The notes under the pieces are model-generated. The model saw only the letters and a list, made by a program, of their open reading frames with translations, was not told where the DNA came from and ran no database searches. A stretch of 64,000 nucleotides of DNA from Henricia sp. BOLD:AAB3569 (Eukaryota; Echinodermata; Asteroidea; Spinulosida; Echinasteridae), in assembly GCA_037783545.1 (NCBI GenBank), contig JBBELK010000364.1, positions 372,001 through 436,000 of the forward strand. Reading direction: 5' to 3'. A program made the translations under genes and the position numbers. Shown here in pieces: positions 23,901 to 35,068 of this stretch (positions are counted from its first letter, which is position 1; each line of letters begins with the position of its first letter).

Positions 23901-24137
23901 GTGCTCCCTTCTTTTTGGGGGCCTTCAAGGCCAAGTGGCCTTGCCCCTCTGAAGCTTAAGGTTGAGGCCTGAAATACCACGCAAAACAGCACACGTACAT
24001 GTATGTACACTAAGTCACTGTACAATACTGTACATGTACATGTACAATGTACTGTGTACTGCCGACTTGACACAAAGAGCCTCGGTTTCAATGCGGAAGT
24101 GTGCAGAACAGGCTAATGTTAAATTTGTCTGTCACAG

Positions 24138-24313
24138 GGAACAAAAACGGACTTCTTGTCCCAAACAGCACAACCGACCAGGAATTACAACACCTACGGA
24201 ATGCTCTGCCTGATGCTGTGGCCATACAGAGGGTAGAGGAGAAACTATCAGCCCTAGGGAATGTCATCTGCTGCAATGATTATGTAGCCTTGGTACATCC
24301 AGATTTAGATAGG
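24138..24313 (+). CDS. EIF6: eIF6 coding exon 3
   Basis: 176 nt between CTGTCACAG and GTAAGC. Encodes residues 65-123: [20 protein letters not shown], then [20 protein letters not shown] and [19 protein letters not shown]. The conserved NGLLVPN, DQELQH, LSALGN and [13 protein letters not shown] blocks are all present. It ends on a codon boundary. Confidence 0.97.
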
Positions 24314-24339
24314 GTAAGCAATTTACGGTATATTGAGAA

Positions 24340-24450
24340 TAAGACCAAAGTTGGGATGGGAGAAAAATCGTAAGGGCCTAATCGGAATTCAAACCCAAGA
24401 CCTCTGACTCCCTGGGCAGACTGTCTACCAGCTGAGCTAATGTATAAGGC
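24340..24450 (-). mobile_element. tRNA-derived SINE, copy 1
   Basis: On the - strand an A-box-like TTAGCTCAGCTGGTAGA and a B-box-like GGGTTTGAATTCC are spaced as in a tRNA. This is followed by a TTTTTCTCCCATCCC region. Lies in intron 3. A relative is at 25440-25560. Confidence 0.65.
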
Positions 24451-24735
24451 ACTGGAATACAATTTATACACACACAGGTACTTGAATGTAGTGCTCCAAA
24501 TGTAAAAATGCCTTAAAACTAAGAAAACTGTGTGGATATTGGACAGGATAATTCAGTGTCGTACCAAAAAAAGTGATTCTAAGAAAGGTCCTGACTACAT
24601 CACTGATAGACTTGCCTAAGCATACACTTAATGCACAAAATCAACAATTTCTCCTTTTAAAAATCTCCTTTTTCAGACCAAATTATAATCAATATTTAAA
24701 ACATCTTTTTTGCTTTGTCACCAATTTTTTGACAG

Positions 24736-24846
24736 GAAACGGAAGAGATTCTAGCAGATGTTTTGAAGGTTGAAGTCTTCCGACAAATGGTAGCAGGGAA
24801 TGTCTTAGTTGGTAGTTACTGTGTGTTCAGCAATCGAGGTGGACTG
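24736..24846 (+). CDS. EIF6: eIF6 coding exon 4
   Basis: 111 nt (37 codons, residues 124-160) between TTTTTTGACAG and GTGGGT. Contains [17 protein letters not shown] and [14 protein letters not shown], nearly identical to human. Phase 0 at both ends. Confidence 0.97.
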
Positions 24847-24886
24847 GTGGGTCATACATTTTTAATATCAGTAGTTTCTTAAATTA

Positions 24887-25058
24887 GGGATTAGAAGTGG
24901 GTTTGGTCAGTTTTAAACATACATGTACGTTTAAAACTGGATAGGGTCCTGGGCACTGATAATGGCCCAAGTCGAAGGCACAGGCCATTATCAGTGCCCA
25001 GGACCCTAGCCAGTTTTAAATGGATTGTTTAAAACTGACTAAACCTATTTTTAATCCC
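24887..25058. repeat. Hairpin repeat in intron 4
   Basis: Arms include GGTCCTGGGCACTGATAATGG and its complement, with outer GGGATTAGAAGTGGG/ATTTTTAATCCC. AGTTTTAAAC is repeated. The hairpin starts about 40 bp after the exon 4 donor. Confidence 0.75.
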
Positions 25059-25439
25059 ATTCATAAATACCTTTTTGCGTAAATCGGTAAAACTCACCAA
25101 AATTAGCTTGTCGTTTTGACTTTACTTTCTACACCCACAGTGTCATCACCGCGTTCGTACAACTGCTAGCTGTGCGTCGATATGTTTTTGTTCGATCGCG
25201 CGCGTTACGCGTAATGCAAGTGTGTTTTACGCGCATGCACACGACTGGGTACTTGTTACAGTGCACAATTTGCTTTCGGGAGCATGCAGTTTCTGTGTGC
25301 ATGTGCGTGTTCCAGCACAGTTTAAGACTGACTGTGCCTTTATCGCTTGTTTAAAACTGCCCAAGTGATGTGCTTTCAGCCAATAGGGATGCGTAAACTG
25401 TCTAAGGTATTTATGAATTTAATTTTAAAAATCAAAAAC

Positions 25440-25560
25440 TCCAAAAATTGTAACATGGGATGAGAGCAAAATCATATGGCTAATTGGAATATGAACCTGA
25501 GACCTCTGACTCACCGGGCAGATATCCCACCCTCTGAGCTACATGTATGAGGCACAGCGG
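25440..25560 (-). mobile_element. tRNA-derived SINE, copy 2
   Basis: On the - strand, TGTAGCTCAGAGGGTGGGA and GTCAGAGGTCTCAGGTTC align with the SINE at 24340-24450. Confidence 0.6.
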
Positions 25561-26057
25561 TATACTCACTGAGGTTTTCCCCACAAACCCAGTGTTTTTT
25601 TTTTGGTGTTGCATGGGTGTGCAAATGCAGTATTTGGTATGGTGCCTTTAAATCACCATTGTAATGAAACAACCAAACACGGGATGAGTAAAGAATCACA
25701 TGGTTTTTCTCTTACCCCATGTTTGATTTTTTCAGTTCAATGGTGATAAGCTACCATACAAAATATTGCATTTGTTGGTTTGTTCAGTTGCGCTCACATA
25801 CAACACCGAGAGGAAAATTGCAACAAATAACGAAAATTGCACCCTATTTCAGTGAGTAGTTTCATCAGCTCTTTAACACACCAGTGTAGGATTGAAAATG
25901 AACCTACCGGTACGGGTATAAGCCATTCTATATTAAACAGTACTGGGCCCAATCTCATAAAGCTGTTTAGCAGAAAAATTAGCAAGAGTGGCAGAACACC
26001 ATTCAATTGTACATGTAGACACATCATATACGATTTTGACTGCTAACCCATTTTTAA

Positions 26058-26578
26058 AGATAGTATACATGATTGGTAAACTGTTACAAATAGTTTTATC
26101 CCCCGTGTGATTAAAGAAATGCATGATTAAAACCAACCTGAGCCAAAACCAGCTCCGTACTTCGTCTAACTTTTGCGAAAACAGTAAAAAAAGGGTTTAC
26201 AGTCATTTCGCCCCAAAACCACTTCACCCTGAACCACTTTGCCCTGAACCACGGCCTGTGGACGAAGTTGTTTTGGGGTAAAGTGGCTTTTGGTCGAAGT
26301 AGTGTTTGGATAAAGTGGTTTGGGGGCGAAATGGCACTTGGGTGAAGTGGTTCAGGACGAAGTGGTCCAGGGCGAAATGGTTTTGGGGCGAATTGAATTT
26401 ACGTCTCGCGAGACGAAAAATAGTTGTTTTGCTAACTTCTCAAAGTCTTAGACTATAGCACTTCAGACAAAACCATTTCAGGGGAAGTTTTTTACCGTCA
26501 TCGTATTTATATTGTGTAAGTTATGTGTAAATCTGTGAACATTTTTGATTTTCGAGATGCCAATCATGTGTACTGCCT
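26058..26578 (-). mobile_element. TTAA-type element with CGCCCC units, copy B (inverted)
   Basis: Flanked by TTAA at 26054-26057 and 26579-26582. Its ends AGATAGTATACATGATTGG and CCAATCATGTGTACTGCCT are inverted repeats. The central array of GGGGCGAAATGG / AAGTGGTTT units is inverted relative to copies A and C. Confidence 0.75.
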
Positions 26579-26721
26579 TTAAAAAGCAAATAAATTTTGG
26601 ATTCAGCAAATTTCTCTGGTGTTACATGTAGCTTTATGCAATTGGCCCCTGTCCTGCTGTTTTATGACGTAGGTCCTACCAACAGTGTTTTTTCCTGAAT
26701 GCAAAACTTGGTAGTCCTTAA

Positions 26722-27200
26722 AGGCAGTATACATCATTGGTAATCTCGAAAATCAAAAATGTTCACAGATTTACGCCTAACTTACACAATATAAACATGA
26801 TGACCGTAGAAAACTTCCCCTGAAATAGTTTTGTCTGAAGTGCTATAGTCTTTGAGAAATGAGTAAAACAATTAGTTTTCGTCTCATGAGACGAAAATTC
26901 AATTCGCCCCCAAACCACTTCGCCCGAGTGCCATTTCGCCCCAAATCACTTCGTTCAAACACTACATCGCCCAAATGCCACTTCGCCCCAAAACCATTTT
27001 GTGCACAGGCCGTGGTTCAGGGCGAAATGGTTCAGGGCGAAGTAGTTTTGGGGCGAAATGACTGCAAACCCTTTTTTGACTGTTTTCTCAAAAGTTAGAC
27101 GAAGTACGGAGCTGGTTTTTGCTCAGGTTGGTTTTAATCATGCATATCTTCAATCACACAGGGGGATAAAACTATTTGTAACAGTTTACCAATCATGTAA
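26722..27200 (+). mobile_element. TTAA-type element with CGCCCC units, copy C
   Basis: Left end TTAA|AGGCAGTATACATCATTGG. The right end CCAATCATGTAA|TTAA has lost some terminal bases. The body from GTCTTTGAGAAATGAG onward is nearly identical to copy A. It ends about 65 bp before eIF6 exon 5. Confidence 0.75.
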
Positions 27201-27266
27201 TTAAGTTGAACTGTACATGTATCTGCTATAAATTATTTCTCCATACATTTATTTTCCATTCTGCAG

Positions 27267-27332
27267 GTTCATCCTAAGACCAAAATTGAAGACCAAGATG
27301 AGTTGTCATCCCTCTTGCAAGTGCCTCTTGTG
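27267..27332 (+). CDS. EIF6: eIF6 coding exon 5
   Basis: 66 nt (22 codons, residues 161-182) between TTCTGCAG and GTGAGT. Encodes [16 protein letters not shown] then LQVPLV, the conserved eIF6 segment after SNxGGL. Phase 0 at both ends. Confidence 0.97.
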
Positions 27333-29746
27333 GTGAGTTAAGACATTGTGCATCGTGTATTGAAAACAATATTCGCTATGGTGCTTCATCACCATTGAAA
27401 TTAATTCAAATCACACGGTCCTCATTGGGATATAAATACTGGCCCAGCTGAGGTTTGAGGCACAGTAGCATATTATTACCAAGGTTGGAACAAACCTCCT
27501 CTGCTTGAGTCTCAAGTCAAATCAAGTTAAACTGTCTTTGGGTCCGAAATACACTCATTTCACATAAAATTCAAGTCGAGCCAAACATGTTAGCCAGGGG
27601 CTAAGCACAAACATTTGCTTAGCATAGAATTTCTTTGCTTTGTAAAATGTGTTACCAGCCAAAAATCTATGTCAAATTGTATTTTTAGAATCGGTAGCAG
27701 AATATTAGAATGCACGCCACATACGATTTTGGCTGGCAACCCATTTTTGCAATATAAAGGAAATTAATTCTGTGCTAAGCAGTGCCGTGAAATTTGCCCC
27801 AGGTCCAGTCAAGTCAATTAGTCATGGGATTCAATTTGTTTGTTACTTTTAAAATTAGGGTATTTTATTGATTGTGGCCAGGCATGCATGTTCTTGGTTT
27901 AATTAAAGCTAATGTTTCTTATCTGTTGTTCCTAAAATACGATTTTGTCCCCAAGATAGCAAAAACCAGAAACTGCAATTTTAATTTATTACCAAATAAA
28001 GAAATTTAAAAAAAATGAATACCGTAAATGTCATTTTTTGGCAGACTTGAGTCAAATTTTTAAGTCTGAGTCAAGTCATTTGTGGTCGTGACTCAGGTCC
28101 AAGTCAAGTCATTTGAGATTGGAGTCTCAAGTCAAGTCGGTAAAACTTTTAGTTGACTTGAATTTCGAGTCTCGAGTCATTTTTATCGCAACACTTGGTG
28201 TTACTCCCTCAGGTTCTGCGAACCTCAACCTGTTTTTGGTTATTTTCATTTTTTATATGGAGTTAAGACGCTTTGGGCTTTTCGCATGGATTTGCAACAA
28301 ATCACTGATTATGAAAGCCAACGTAACAGCAACTGACATTAACAATGCAAAGGGGGTCATTGTTCTTGCATGTAAAACCTCACTGTTTGACCAATGCAAG
28401 GAGCAATTATGTCCTACTGAACGTGTTTGTTACGGATGAGAATCCGTAATAACAGCTATTCGCTGGCAGAGTGTGACGTCAACTTCCGCCCAGGTCCCGT
28501 TCACTGTTTTGACAACGGTTCACGCTACATGTGTATGGCAACGGGTATGTCCATTCATTTTACATAGAAGCCACAAGGGAAACATTTTCCGTGCATTTTT
28601 TCTGTTACAATGATGACAAAATAACAGGCAGGACAATATATCACAATGAGAGAAGGTATTAGCAAACCAGTAAAATCATTATTGTCCATATTTTTAAATA
28701 TTCTAAAAGAATGATAATACAATACACTATACGCAAACATAATAAGTAAAATGTTGTTGTTGTTGTTGTTGGTATAATGGCACGTATGGCAATCCGAGTG
28801 CCCTGTGTGCCATGAGCATAAATTGCTTATCTGCAGTGGGGTACACGCAAATATATATACACTGCACGTATGAACGTTAACGGCCGGTACGGTGCACTGA
28901 TGGTGGCAAAACTGAGCATGCGCGTAAAGGGAAACAGACAATGATGTCATCCAAAATGGCTAAAAGAAAGAAAAAATACATTTGCATGGGTGTGAGGGTA
29001 GGAGGAGCGCCGGTAATCTTCAGAATAACAGTGTTACAGGGGGTCCCGCAAGGCCGGCCGTTTCCCAAGCAGGAGCACAAAGGCTCCCACCCGGTACTTT
29101 TTTCAGGACCGCATACCTCCGGGTGACGAGGGGTAACACTGAATAATAAGTAAAACATGAGCGTGAACCAGTGACCATACATGTAGCAACGGTCCAGTGA
29201 CCCCGATGTGACGTCACGACTCTGCCAGCAAATTATGGAAACCAAAAACATTCAAACTGTGGAAGTGAGCATTGAGATGCAGCCGGAGGTCATGAATGGT
29301 GCATATTGTTTTGTGATGGTTGGGGGGAGGTCGAAATAGCTCAAAATACATGTATCTGTCAACCAGATTTTCAAAATTTAAAGTGAACCGAAATAACCTT
29401 ACATGTATCTCTACAGATTTTGAACCAGTGTACCCCATACCTTTGAGAAGTGCCAATACTATTAAGTAGTTTTTTTAACATGGGCATTAATTGTTTTGGT
29501 TATTAGATCAGCAAAATGGGTGTTATGCAAGCAGCATGGGACATTCTTCAGTTGACAAAAAAGCATTACATGTATGGGACATTCTTTAGTTGACAAAAAA
29601 GCATTACATGTACATGTGGGACACACTTGTGCATAACACATGGCATTTCATGAAACATGTGAAATAACTTATTGCTTAGCAACCAGTTACAGGGAATGAA
29701 TTTAAATTTTCACGCTATTTTGAAACGCCCCATGTATATTTTACAG
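27333..29746 (+). other. EIF6: eIF6 intron 5
   Basis: 2414 bp. 27480-28190 carries degenerate CAAGTCAAGTC-type repeats that surround a hairpin-like element (27594-27805, ends GGGGCTAAGCACAAA / TGTGCTAAGCAG). A (GTT)n tract lies at 28752-28775. Two 50-60 bp direct repeats of TGGGACATTCTT(C/T)AGTTGAC lie at 29538-29620. No gene seen. Confidence 0.75.
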
Positions 29747-29928
29747 GCTGGCACAGTGAACAGAGGCAGTGAAGTTGTTGGAGGGGGGATGGTTGTCAAT
29801 GACTGGTGTGCCTTTTGTGGTTTAGACACAACAAGTACAGAACTGTCTGTAATTGAAAGCGTGTTTAAGTTGACTGACACTCAGCCTAGCCATATTGCAT
29901 CAAAAATGAGAGATTCCCTCGTGGACAG
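29747..29928 (+). CDS. EIF6: eIF6 coding exon 6
   Basis: 182 nt after ATTTTACAG; donor ACAG|GTATGT at 29929. Encodes residues 183-242 plus two bases (AG) of codon 243: [40 protein letters not shown], then [20 protein letters not shown]. In human the protein ends three residues further on (SLT). The position of human Ser235 is Lys here, with Ser at 234. The terminal exon must supply the third base of codon 243, at most a few codons and the 3' UTR. Confidence 0.96.
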
Positions 29929-30428
29929 GTATGTCAAATTTTCTTTGGGGTTTTATGGGCCAAGCCAAACGGTAACGGAGGGACACATTTGCTGTATTTT
30001 GATCTATTACTCCAGTTTCTATCCAAGGCTGAGTAAAATGACATCTGGTATTATAAAGGCTACCTTCGACAGCAAACTGAGGGGAAAACAATTGGGGGCA
30101 AACAGCATCTTGGGGGCAAAGGAGGGACGAACAATTTACGTTTCATTTTTACACTTTTTTCAGACATTCATATTATACTGTTACTTTCTCTTTACCACTT
30201 AAATATGGACATGGGTTTTTCCACAGTAAAGGTGTCATTTTGAGGAAATACCTTTGTCTGGTCTCAAAATAAAAGAAATAAGTTTCAGTTGTTCTGAAGA
30301 GATAACTTGGGCCCAAAAAGAGTTACAAATAGTGTGACAACATGCCTTTCTAAATACCCTGTGTACAAATTTCTAATATACGCTCGTAACCAGGACGGCC
30401 TAAAATGTAACACAAGTGTCCGTCCCGG
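29929..30428 (+). other. EIF6: Downstream of eIF6 exon 6; terminal exon not assigned
   Basis: A plausible acceptor TTTTTCCACAG ends at 30226, followed within 50 bp by AATAAAA. It would give an unrelated 13-residue tail. Another acceptor, TTTATTCTTCAG at about 36636, would give Ser then stop, with AATAAA at 37053. Neither reproduces the usual Ser-Leu-Thr end. 30359-30461 is a hairpin (arms GTACAAATTTCTAATATACG). Confidence 0.35.
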
Positions 30429-31245
30429 TTACGAGCGTATATTGGAAATTTGTACACTGCTGATTAGCTGGGTGTTCACAGGGTCAAATTGTTTGTCCTT
30501 TCTGCTGAAGTACTGTGTGCTTGATTTGCCCTCTGCTCTCAGGGCATATTTCACAGTTTGGATGGCAGAGTACGACTTGATGTTCAGCTTATTTGCAGAT
30601 GGGTTTATTATGCTTGACATTGTTCTGAATAAGCTTTCTATCATAGGGCCATGAAAACAACTAAGAGCAAACACCATCTTGCAAAGAACATTGTACTTTC
30701 CGGTTTTGTGAACCTTGTCCACCACAAGTCGAGGCTCATTTCGTTGTCAACAACTGGTAGGTGTGGGTCCGTATGAAGTTGTCTCACTTGGAAGTCATAC
30801 ATGTACACCTCCTTTTCATCAGGTTTGAGTACATTTGTGATGAGTTCAGGCAAGGTATTCATGTATCTCATTGTCACATCATGTCCAATAGTTTCTGGGT
30901 CTAGTGAGGCAAGGCATTTCAGGTGCCTGTTGTTTACAGGAAGCTTCTGTAGCATGCAAGCAGCAGTGTCACTGAAGGCTCTCCTGGCATCTTGCAGGAA
31001 CTGAAAGTCTTTACCATCTTCTTGGCATCCTCCCCGACAAAAATGTCCTTGGTAGGTAGAAGTTTCTCTTCGGTGACATGCAACTCTTTTAACTTCTTGC
31101 CAGTATTTGCAAATGTGATGAATTGGGGCTTCATGAAACAAGCCAAGAAAACTTTGAGTAGCTTCATCTGCTCGTCGTACAACCTGTGTATCGAACAACA
31201 ACACATAATTCCTTATCATTGGAAGCACACTCGCGTACAAATTAA

Positions 31246-32034
31246 AGGTACACACCGGCCTACTGATTACATGATGTATCATCATTAACAATACTTTTTT
31301 GATGGTCGTTGTGAACAAAAATATCCTGTAATTAAAAAAAAAAGTTTAAAAGTTTAATAAATGGTTTAAAGACGTATACGCTTTCCCAGCCGTTGCAAAT
31401 ACGCGCGAGCCTCATGACTTTGTCACAAACGATTCACTCTTCAATTTTCCGCTAACGTTTTCACTGGACAGGAATTTCCGTTTTCTTTGGAGGAGTTGAC
31501 ATCATACACCGGAGCAACCAGCTGTTGTGCGACAGTTCAGTCCATTGCATGTCATACCGGTAGCTCCCAGCGCCCAGTAGTAGTGTGTGCACTAAAGATT
31601 TTTGCCATGCTGTGCGGGGCAAATATCCGACACTCCACCGTAGCACACGCTCCTGTTCTTCGGACTCTTGAATCAAAAGTTTAAGTTCGAATTTTCATAC
31701 TTAGGTTTAACTTTGTTTCATAACATGTATACCGGTTTTGTCATTTACTTATAAATACTGAGGAAAAATCAGAGTTGAATTGGGTGCAGTGGTGCAGTAA
31801 TAAACCTTCATGCGGCTGGACACAAAAACTAACTCGCAACACCATGTGATTTTTTTGGAACTAGAATCTGGTTCGGGTAAATCACATGACCTCCGTTTTT
31901 TGAAAATTGCTCAAAAACGGCCAAATTCCGTTGTTTCTTTTCAGAATCTGTTCAGTTTATTTTGGAAGGGCCTTCAGAATCTTGTATGGGTCCATTTCGA
32001 GCCCAAAATAGCCCAAAAAAGCCTGTTTGTCCCT
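31246..32034. mobile_element. TTAA-flanked non-autonomous element inside the hAT-like gene
   Basis: TTAA at 31242-31245 and 32035-32038. The ends AGGTACACACCGGCC and GGCCTGTTTGTCCCT-type are imperfect inverted repeats. On the - strand the transposase reading frame before and after joins in frame if the insert and one TTAA are removed. The right 355 bp (about 31681-32034) matches 55982-56333. It contains an imperfect palindrome around AGAATCTGGTTC. Confidence 0.8.
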
Positions 32035-32817
32035 TTAAGTAACAACAATGTGTACTTTCTGCGATGGAAAAGCTTCTGGACAACCCTCTTTTTGCGTTGC
32101 TTTCCATTGGGCGTCATGTTTTTGCATTGGAGCTTCTTCTTGATTTCTCTGATGGCATTTCTTGATTTTTCGCTCACAAGTCTGCTGCGGTAGATCTCCA
32201 TACAGTATTTCAAGTACACGTTTCTGTCTTCTGCATCAAGAAAAGCATGGTAGAAAATAGCGTATGCATCTAGCAGCCGCAAAGCATTCATTGCAACTTC
32301 AAGGACGGACAACCATCGTGTACCTACGTAACATTCAGGCATGGTGAACTTTATTCGTAGGCACATTCAACTCTCAAGTATTCCCGAAGATCAAGTTACC
32401 ACTTGAAGTCATTGAAAATGTCAGTGATCAACCCTTCCACATGTACATGGTGATCAAACTGTTTGCAGAACTTTTACATGCATTAAGTATGTGATGACAA
32501 GAATCACCGTCAATATCAAGCAAGTGTATGTGGGGCATCTGTGTGGGGACAAATGTGTTGTGAATGCGTTGCTCCACACCATTTTTCGATCCTCGCATGA
32601 CATTGCAAGAGTCCATCATGTCTGGACATCAGATTCGTCCATGGTAGATTATGGCAGCTGAATACCTGTACAAGTTTACCATGTATAGTGTCTCACTGTT
32701 CACACATATCACCGAAATGGTATCCAGATGGTGCAAGATAACTTACTCCAACTCAGTGGAATAGTAGCTACAAAGAATCCCCAGCACTCTGACGATTTTC
32801 AGACGTGGCCTCATCAA

Positions 32818-33060
32818 TATTCAATTCAATTCAAACTTTATTGAGTCCCCAAAGGGAAAATTACACTCGCAATCATTACAACCACATAACGCAACATAAT
32901 ACGACACACCAAAAATATGTTATCTATATAAAATAAATTTAACAAATCATCGCTTAAACATGTCATTATTATGATGTTGTATCGCATGAGGGAGAAATTA
33001 CTTGTTTGTAGGTCAGCTTTTGTTTTATCGCGAAAGTATCTTCCTATACCCATTCTAATT
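32818..33060 (-). mobile_element. LINE 3' end, 5'-truncated
   Basis: On the - strand this ends CCCTTTGGGGACTCAATAAAG followed by (TTGAA)n-like units, a typical CR1/L2-type 3' terminus. Upstream is a short frame with RYFRDKTKADLQTSNF. It splits the hAT-like pseudogene between its first two coding blocks. Confidence 0.6.
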
Positions 33061-33328
33061 TTATATGAAGCTGAGGTGCGATCAACGGAAAGCTGAGCAA
33101 ATGTTTTTTATCTTTGGCAAATTCGTTGGTCAAGTCAATAATCTTTGGTGCTAAAGTAAACGGCAGGTTGTTTTCGGCGATAAATCCAAGCAGCATGGCC
33201 TCAAAGTTGGTTCTGCAATCTTTTATTGGCACAGCATCTTTAGTAGTTTGAGTTGGCAGTGGTTCTGCACTACTTGCAGATGAAGTACGGTCATTCCGTG
33301 TCAACTCAGCCACCCATGTACATGACAC

Positions 33329-33988
33329 CTCTCAGATTTTGCCGAAACTTTTTTCAAAAATACCTTAGGCTACCAAACGAAGGAATCCCAAGTTTTAGCT
33401 TGCTATCTTTAACGGTTTTTGCAGGACAACCTTTTGAAATTTGAGTGTCGGGGCCCCTTTTTGACAAATGTGGATTGCTCAATGCAGTTTGTAGCATCTT
33501 TGAAGCCCCATAACTTTTTTTTCTAATAGTGATAGGCAGCTAAAATTTGGTTTGCTTGTAGACTTCTGCCCAGATTGCAAGATTCTGAAGTCTGAATCAT
33601 CAAGTTGTATTATTTGAGGGAGAGGTGGACCCCCAAAAATCCTAATTTCTGTAGGGGCGCTGACTAATTTTCAAATTTTGGAGGTCCCTAGGTCTGAGTT
33701 CATGTACTTTTTCTGGTTGGAATGGGGTTTTTCTTGGTATTTGGGAGCTATTCCACCACCAGAATAGTTTTCAGGGCTATAGTGCCACTGGTGGGGAAAT
33801 TTTTGGGGTCTGAAAACCACATCAGATCAAAATGACCCTTTCCGACCCCCAAATTCAGACTCCCAGATGACCATGATGACACTTTCACCAGACAAATATA
33901 CACATTCATTCAATCATAAAATGAAAAAAAAAGTTTGATTATCAGCCTCCTTCATTATAAACATAATTTTTGTTCAGCGTGCCTAGAT
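33329..33988. other. No gene seen
   Basis: AT-rich sequence with short frames only. Confidence 0.5.
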
Positions 33989-34127
33989 TAAAGGCACAGG
34001 CTCGTCAGCAATGCCCGCGCGCCAAATTCATGCCACGAAATACGCAGCTCCATAGCAAAGGCACGGAGCTGCGTATTTCGTGGCACGAATTTGGCGCGCG
34101 TGCATTGCTGACGAGCCTGTGCCTTTA
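33989..34127. mobile_element. Palindromic TTAA-flanked MITE, copy 4
   Basis: Best preserved copy: TTAA|AGGCACAGGCTCGTCAGC ... complement |TTAA, with arms of about 62 bp and very few mismatches. Confidence 0.85.
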
Positions 34128-34740
34128 AAGATGGCAGCCAGTAAAGAACCCTGCACATGCCAAACAGCGACTTTGTTTGTCTCATTGTCTTACTTTTTTT
34201 CACCACAGCCTTACATAAACAACTCATCTGCAATCTGAAGATGGCAGATTTCTACGAAAGGGAGTCACTATTTCATCTATTGCAATCCTGGTGGAGCATC
34301 TACTGAAATTTCCTTCTCTGCAGTATAGTGTAATCCCAATAACATTTAGTGAGCCCGCCTTCTTGTGGTTATTCCATTGTTACTGTGGTGTATGTCTATT
34401 GTGATGTCACGTAAGCGCATTGGAGATACATGTACATGTGTACACTGCAGTATTCGTTCGTTGGATTAGTCTATAGACTCTCCATTCACATTTAGTAAGG
34501 GAAGTGCGGCACAGCTGTGTGTTGGCGTAAATGTTAACCCAAGCATATTTGGCATTCGTTTGGGCATACAGACGATAATACTTCAAATACTTCACATAAG
34601 TACTTAATATACATGTAAGTATTTTTGTACATTGTGCACAAATACTCTGAAATACTTGACCTGACAAATTTTACTGCGCACATGGTGGTCAGGAAAAGTA
34701 ATTGATAGTTTCCTGGGATGTCCACATTGGACGGGAGCAC

Positions 34741-35048
34741 ATGTGGTCTAGTAGTTCACCCCAGCAGGTCTCACAAACAGAAGCTTGTGGTTTCAAGTCC
34801 CACTATGGCCAATGTGTTTGTGTCCCTGGGCAAGACATTGCAATAACTGGGGAGCCCAAGCGATAACTCGGGAGCTTACAGGAGAGATTTCACAATCTGC
34901 TTGTATACCATGGCCGGGCAGAATGTATAGACAAATTTAGGTGATTCTGGTGATACTCTGATGGCAGCGATAATAATGGCAAGTTGCCAACACTAATATC
35001 ATAATGATACTTTGTTGTTAAAGCGCTATATATGAACAGCTATTATTC
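34741..35048 (+). mobile_element. tRNA-derived SINE with TAAAGCGCTATATA tail region
   Basis: An A-box-like TGGTCTAGTAGTTC and a B-box-like GGTTTCAAGTCCC are followed by GTGTCCCTGGGCAAGACATT. It ends in GTTGTTAAAGCGCTATATATGA, a tail seen in many animal SINEs. Confidence 0.65.
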
Positions 35049-35068
35049 TAGGATTTTCCAGTTATTTT

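Larger units (their letters stand above)
17312..24137 (+). other. EIF6: eIF6 intron 2 (6.8 kb)
   Basis: No internal gene seen. It holds an inverted repeat at 19586-19731 (arms AACCAAATTTTGAACCATTG), hairpin MITE copy 3 at 20831-20969, A- and T-runs near 17870 and 19090, and a cluster of ACATGTAC strings at 23990-24050. The - strand frame at 17.5-18.0 kb contains a weak LINE-like HWLPV string but no RT motifs. Confidence 0.75.
24847..27266 (+). other. EIF6: eIF6 intron 4
   Basis: 2420 bp. Holds a hairpin (24887-25058), a SINE (25440-25560), and two TTAA-type elements in opposite orientation (26058-26578 and 26722-27200). Confidence 0.85.
30429..33328 (-). pseudogene. hAT-like transposase gene, decayed and interrupted
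   Basis: The - strand pieces in coding order are as follows. 33328-33044 is the N-terminal region. 32619-32428 includes the DSCNVMRG and HLLDIDGDSCHH motifs. 32366-32039 includes YVGTRWLSVLEVAMNALRL. 31241-30641 includes DTQVVRRADEATQ and DEKEVYMYDFQVRQL. 30725-30429 is the C-terminal dimerisation part with FHGPMIESLFRTM and SYSAIQTVKYALR. These blocks are typical of the hAT-like transposase genes widespread in marine invertebrates (the family ZBED-type host proteins derive from). No BED finger was seen. The frame is broken by a MITE (31246-32034), a LINE 3' end (32818-33060), frameshifts (one near 30680) and stops. Family assignment rests on motif memory. Confidence 0.75.
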
